Shown one piece after another: positions 60,733 to 64,000 of a stretch of DNA of 64,000 bases. Source of the stretch: Blastomussa wellsi (Eukaryota > Cnidaria > Anthozoa > Scleractinia > Plerogyridae); assembly GCA_947652115.1 (NCBI GenBank), contig OX393572.1, positions 2,375,484 through 2,439,483 of the forward strand, given 5' to 3'. The notes below the pieces were generated by a model. The model was not told where the DNA came from and did not search any database. It saw only the letters and a list, made by a program, of their open reading frames with translations. Every line of letters starts with the position of its first letter. Positions within the stretch are counted from its first letter, which is position 1. The position numbers were made by a program, and so were the translations under genes.

Positions 60733-62481
60733 CGCAAGACAAATATGAGCAAGCCCGATCCCTAAGGAAGTCAATAAAAACTAATAAATAAATAGTATTA
60801 GTAAAAATCTACTAGTATACTAATGCAAATGCCGCAATCTGATTGGCTGAGCTACTGCACACTATCAGCCATTAGAGTGCAGTGGTTGAAGGTCGTCTTC
60901 AAAATGGCGACGTCTTCGCACTTTAGTGAAGTTTCGCAGAAAGATTTAGAACATTTTCACCGACACCTGATTCGTTTATTAGGATTTTTACTAAAACAAT
61001 TAGATTATTCACTCTTGATTTCTATGAGGTGATAGTTGATGAGGCCATAGGCCTCATCAACTATCACCCCATAGAAATCTCGAGCTCATATTGTTAAATA
61101 TTAATTTATTGTTTACTACTTGACCCTAGGGGACTGCCATATAAAACATACAGGGATGCTTGTTGTCTCGCTTAACAAAGGTCAAGGTCTGTCATGGCCA
61201 GATTAGGAGTCATTGGGTTAATAACAGCAAATTGATACAGCAATAGTCACAAACCCTACCTGTGTTTCCAGCTGTGCCTTCAACCACTGTTCCACCAGGT
61301 TTTATTAGACCTGCAATGAAATACAAAGAATATCAAAGATCTACTGCCTAATGGTGGTCACAGAATTATGAGGAACACAGTGAGTGGGGTGGGGGGAATA
61401 TAGATCAGTGCAAGTGAAAGGAAATCTTGAGGTATTTTATTAGGCATGCAATGAAAAATTTTAAAGCTCTTCTGGCAAGTGGTGGTCACAAATGAGGGCA
61501 TTAGAGAATGGGGTAGGGGATAAATATAGGGGGCATCAGCACAGGTAAAAAGGGAGTCAAATCGAGGATTTTTATTAGGCCTGCAATACAAAAATAAGAT
61601 TTATTGGCTAATGGTCGTCACAAATGAGGGCATTAGAGAGTGGGATAAGTGCGTAGAGTGAGAAGAGAGGGGGAAGGATAATGGAACATGGAGGACATTG
61701 ATCAGCCAGAGTAAAAAGGAGGGGGGATGGGGGTGGGTGGGTGGAGCCAAGTCATATTCGCATGTACTGGACCAACATTATGAGAACAGCAAAGATTACA
61801 ACGCCTTTTGAATTAAGATAGGGAGCACTTTTTAGCACCAAACGTACGAGTGCCAAAGATGTGAGCCTCTAGGGAGGTCCAGGGGCATGCTCCCTCTGAA
61901 CATGTTACAAAATAATGTAGATTTTCTCAAGTGCTGTTTCCTGCATTTTAATGTCATTTTCTGAGTTATTTTGGATCTGCTAAATGGAGTAAGACTGCTA
62001 GCCTGACGAGTCTCACTGCAAACACACGGTGAGAGACTGGGCAAGAGTTCACACAAGAAGGAAGTGTGATATATGATTATATGTATTGTACATGTTTTGC
62101 ACAAAGATCGCCAAAAAATACTTAACATTAGCTTTTCCATTGTTTTCAGAATTTTATGAACAATGGGGAGAATTTGATAAGAATCAGGAGAGAGGCAGAC
62201 AACTCATCACATCGGGAGACTCCTAATCAAACTAAGAGGGTTCAAATCTCTGAGAACATGACAACAACCTGTGCAAAAAGGCAGAAGAGGATGGGACCAG
62301 TCAAGCTTGCTACTTTCAAGTGATTACTTTGGAAAATTTTATCAATGGTGGTCTAATAACTTCCTAACAGCAATGATGTTCAAACCTTTTTCTTCAGCTT
62401 CTTTTACAAGGTAGAGTGCAGCACGATCCTTCACTGAGCCACCTGGGTTAAGATGTTCTGCCTTAGCTGTGATTTCACAAC
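54442..62481 (-). CDS. PLP-dependent cysteine synthase-like enzyme, 3' thirteen exons (N terminus missing)
   Basis: Minus-strand exons join in frame: 62481-62386, 61310-61260, 60761-60688, 60449-60360, 60222-60175, 59824-59704, 57541-57480, 57134-57065, 56535-56447, 56209-56135, 55345-55286, 55208-55163, 54488-54442. They give 308 residues plus stop; two bases of a split codon come from an earlier exon. Fold-type II PLP hallmarks: [16 protein letters not shown] with the Schiff-base lysine (codon 62431-62429), [14 protein letters not shown] (substrate loop), and [11 protein letters not shown] (phosphate loop). [23 protein letters not shown] resembles the fungal and plant O-acetylserine sulfhydrylase type. 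The protein ends [20 protein letters not shown], with no CBS-domain pair, so it is not a canonical cystathionine beta-synthase. It probably makes cysteine or acts on a related sulfur substrate; the exact reaction is not provable here. The 5' exon(s) with the GNTPL motif were not found before 64000. Confidence 0.92.
55580..55810 (-). mobile_element. 225-bp dispersed element, copy B
   Basis: It is the reverse complement of 33628-33852 over its whole length: ggttggaaatgtgat, ttagcatagatttttacga, gtagttttagtttcgattga, cagtgttttatcacatttcc, and finally cgtgtttgatatatt. It lies between exons of the cysteine synthase-like gene. Confidence 0.85.
57780..58369 (+). pseudogene. truncated, frameshifted LINE ORF2 C-terminus
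   Basis: 57780-58137 encodes [35 protein letters not shown] and [17 protein letters not shown]. After a one-base shift near 58130 the frame continues [17 protein letters not shown] and [15 protein letters not shown] to 58369. These are the usual C-terminal motifs of a non-LTR ORF2; the reverse transcriptase core and endonuclease are missing. It belongs to a different lineage from the copy at 42 kb, which reads [12 protein letters not shown]. It is inserted antisense to the host gene, in the intron between the exons at 59704 and 57541. Confidence 0.88.
58425..58639. repeat. 9-bp tandem repeat (tgtaccgag), about 24 copies
   Basis: Units alternate among gtaccgagt, gtaccgagc, gtaccggtt and gtaccggat, making a loose 27-bp higher-order pattern. 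Each unit contains the palindrome gtac. All six frames stay open because the period is a multiple of three, which explains the spurious frames on both strands. It follows the LINE relic at a distance of about 50 bp. Confidence 0.92.
59500..59645 (+). repeat. tctccctgggtct-type low-complexity repeat
   Basis: Imperfect 10-21-bp repeats of ctgggtctc and ccctgggtc, with a related shorter stretch at about 59246-59300. It lies in an intron just downstream (in gene direction) of the exon ending at 59704. Confidence 0.7.
61017..61079. repeat. 63-bp hairpin, 30-bp arms, 3-bp loop
   Basis: The left arm 61017-61046 (ending tagttgatgaggcc) and right arm 61050-61079 (starting ggcctcatcaacta) pair with one mismatch around an ata loop. 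It is probably the closed end of a foldback element, in an intron of the cysteine synthase-like gene. Confidence 0.88.
61301..61720 (+). repeat. 135-bp tandem triplication spanning a splice acceptor
   Basis: Units start at 61301, 61436 and 61571 with tttattag(a/g)c(c/a)tgcaat. The first contains the real acceptor and first ten bases of the exon at 61310-61260 (minus strand, gcag|gtctaataaaa). In the second unit the AG has become AT; in the third the AG is kept (AG at 61582-61581). The rest of each unit includes a gtggtcacaaatgaggg-type block and a purine-rich tail. Confidence 0.85.
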
Positions 62482-63049
62482 CTATGTATAGTTATGAGTT
62501 AATTTAAATTAGTGGGAAAAAAAACAAGCTGGATAGGAAAATAGTTTGTTGTAGTTAACACCCATAGCCCCATTGTGGAAGATTTTCTTAGTTTGAATCT
62601 TCCGAATCACCTGGGCATCTAACTCTCTGAAAATTCAAGCTAAGCATTTATAAAATCCATAAAAAAACTTTGCGTTTTGCAAACCCCTTCCCCTCGGAAT
62701 TTGCAATGGTTTTCATGGGTGTGGATGTAACTTCAACCACAGACAAGCTGCAATACAGTCAAATGCCTCCCCACTGACAAAAACCACTCACCCCCAGCTC
62801 CCCCTCGCCACCAATATCCTCACAGAATCCCTCCCACATGGGTGGAGGACAAAACACTGAACCCCAGCACATGAACTACCCCGACAGACTACCTAAATGG
62901 ACTACCCAAATGGACTACCCTAAAATGGAGTACCCCTAAAAACTCTCAAAAAATGATTGCTCCGACACTATTGTCATGCGCTAAAAATGTTTTAAAATAT
63001 ACTTTTATTGTATGTAATAAAAATTAACACTGTATGATTTTGTCATGGT

Positions 63050-63190
63050 CTATAGCCTCACTTTCAGTGGACCACAATGCTTTGCACAATGGTAGAGCCT
63101 CGTTTTTAGCAGACCAGAATGCACTGCTGTGGAATATCCTCGCTTTCAACGGAGCAGAATGCACAGCGCATTGGTAGGGCCTCGATTTGA
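63050..63190 (+). repeat. three short tandem copies around agaatgcac
   Basis: Three diverged units of about 40-57 bp: cctcactttcagtggaccac, cctcgtttttagcagaccag and cctcgctttcaacggagcag, each followed by aatgc and a tggtag- or tggaat-type stretch. Non-coding and degraded. Confidence 0.6.
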
Positions 63191-63408
63191 AATAACAACA
63201 ACAAAGAAGGCTTGCACTGTGATCTTCCTTCTCGAGTCTCGACACCACAGCTTTCCAATAGTACTGTCGTCTGTCATTACGTTAAAAATATCTTTGGCGG
63301 TTGGCATCTGTTATAACTGTTACAGTACTGTGGCGGCTTGGATCTCTGGCAGACGGGCATGTCTTGCAAGAAAGAAAAAACTTTACTAATACTCATTTTA
63401 GTAAAGTG

Positions 63409-63526
63409 AGGTGCGGGATTGCAGAAAAATTAATTTAGTCATGAAAGAACGAGGAATGACATCAATGTGTTTCATTATTATTTTAATAAATAGGTATTGA
63501 AGACAGTTTTCTGCAATCCCGCACCT
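63409..63526. repeat. 20-bp perfect inverted repeat
   Basis: aggtgcgggattgcagaaaa at 63409-63428 and its exact complement at 63507-63526 enclose 78 bases. A smaller hairpin (ctttactaa...ttagtaaag) immediately precedes it at about 63381-63406. Confidence 0.85.
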
Positions 63527-64000
63527 TGGTGTGAATTTTGCACCTCTGCGACTTTGACAAGCCTTTCATGTGTTCGCACTCAGCTCATGCACGTATTTGC
63601 ACAACATTCAATAATTTTTAAAACTTGCCTAGGTGGTTTGTCGTTTTCACCTGGGCAGCTAATTTTTAAAATTTGCTTCGAATGTTTCTTGTTTCGCACT
63701 TAAGCAGCAGCTGCCATGTGCTTCTTTCTGAATAATTTGTGCATTGGTTTATTCACACTTTTGTGACTTCGACATGCTTTCGGGTATCAGGAAATGAATA
63801 ACGACCACTACTGCATCAGATCTATACAATCCTTCTCCAATTTCCAAACTACATCCAAATTTTCGCAGCACTTTCATAGCCCTGGCTGCACTAGTTTTAA
63901 AAGTAGGCCATATTAGGGTAGTCCATTTGAAAATGGACTATGAAAATGGACAACCTTTTAAAACATTTTTTAAGAGTTTTTAGGGGTAGTCCATTTTAGG

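Larger units (their letters stand above)
62893..64000. repeat. inverted repeats of tggactaccc/gggtagtcca flanking about 1 kb
   Basis: 62893-62958 (atggactacccaaatggact, then ggagtacccctaaaaactct) is matched in reverse complement at 63965-64000 (aagagtttttaggggtagtc). Further gggtagtccatttg lies at 63914. The right copy runs off the window. The 1-kb interior has no coding frame I recognise. It may be a non-autonomous DNA transposon or a local inverted duplication. Confidence 0.65.

Overview
This is eukaryotic nuclear DNA: AT-rich, full of spliced genes with GT-AG introns and packed with short interspersed repeats, minisatellites and non-LTR retrotransposon relics. There is no operon structure and no sign of bacterial or viral coding. 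The gene content is animal (two NK2-class homeobox genes and a metazoan-type XRN2). A plant/fungal-type cysteine synthase and the style of the repeats point to a cnidarian, most likely an anthozoan such as a stony coral. The taxon is inference; the gene families are read directly from conserved motifs.

Layout. 1-7.6 kb: no recognisable gene. It holds a 107-bp tandem array (973-1768) that carries an inverted, damaged copy of an XRN2 exon, and a tRNA-derived SINE-like element. 7.67-12.66 kb, plus strand: a two-exon NK2 homeobox gene. 12.7-19.3 kb: shared 3' intergenic space. 19.3-20.4 kb, minus strand: a second two-exon NK2 gene, convergent with the first and with the same intron phase just before the homeodomain. 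20.4-27.4 kb: gene-free, with a palindrome and a 1.75-kb minisatellite of 35-38-bp units. 27.4-47.6 kb, plus strand: a complete XRN2 gene in 36 exons, which I could join in frame throughout (981 residues). Its introns hold SINEs, MITE-like elements, a LINE relic and tandem repeats. 47.6-54.4 kb: no recognised gene. 54.4-62.5 kb, minus strand: thirteen 3' exons of a PLP-dependent cysteine synthase-like enzyme. Its N-terminal exon(s) were not found and probably lie beyond the right edge.

The three loci are not functionally linked. The NK2 genes are developmental transcription factors, XRN2 is a nuclear RNA exonuclease, and the last gene belongs to sulfur amino-acid metabolism. No undescribed multi-gene system is evident. 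The most unusual signals concern genome dynamics: an XRN2 exon with flanking intron reproduced about 39 kb away inside a repeat array; two independent tandem duplications that span splice sites (XRN2 intron 3 donor; cysteine-synthase exon acceptor); and a repeat family with one fixed end, one variable end and 9-15-bp target duplications.
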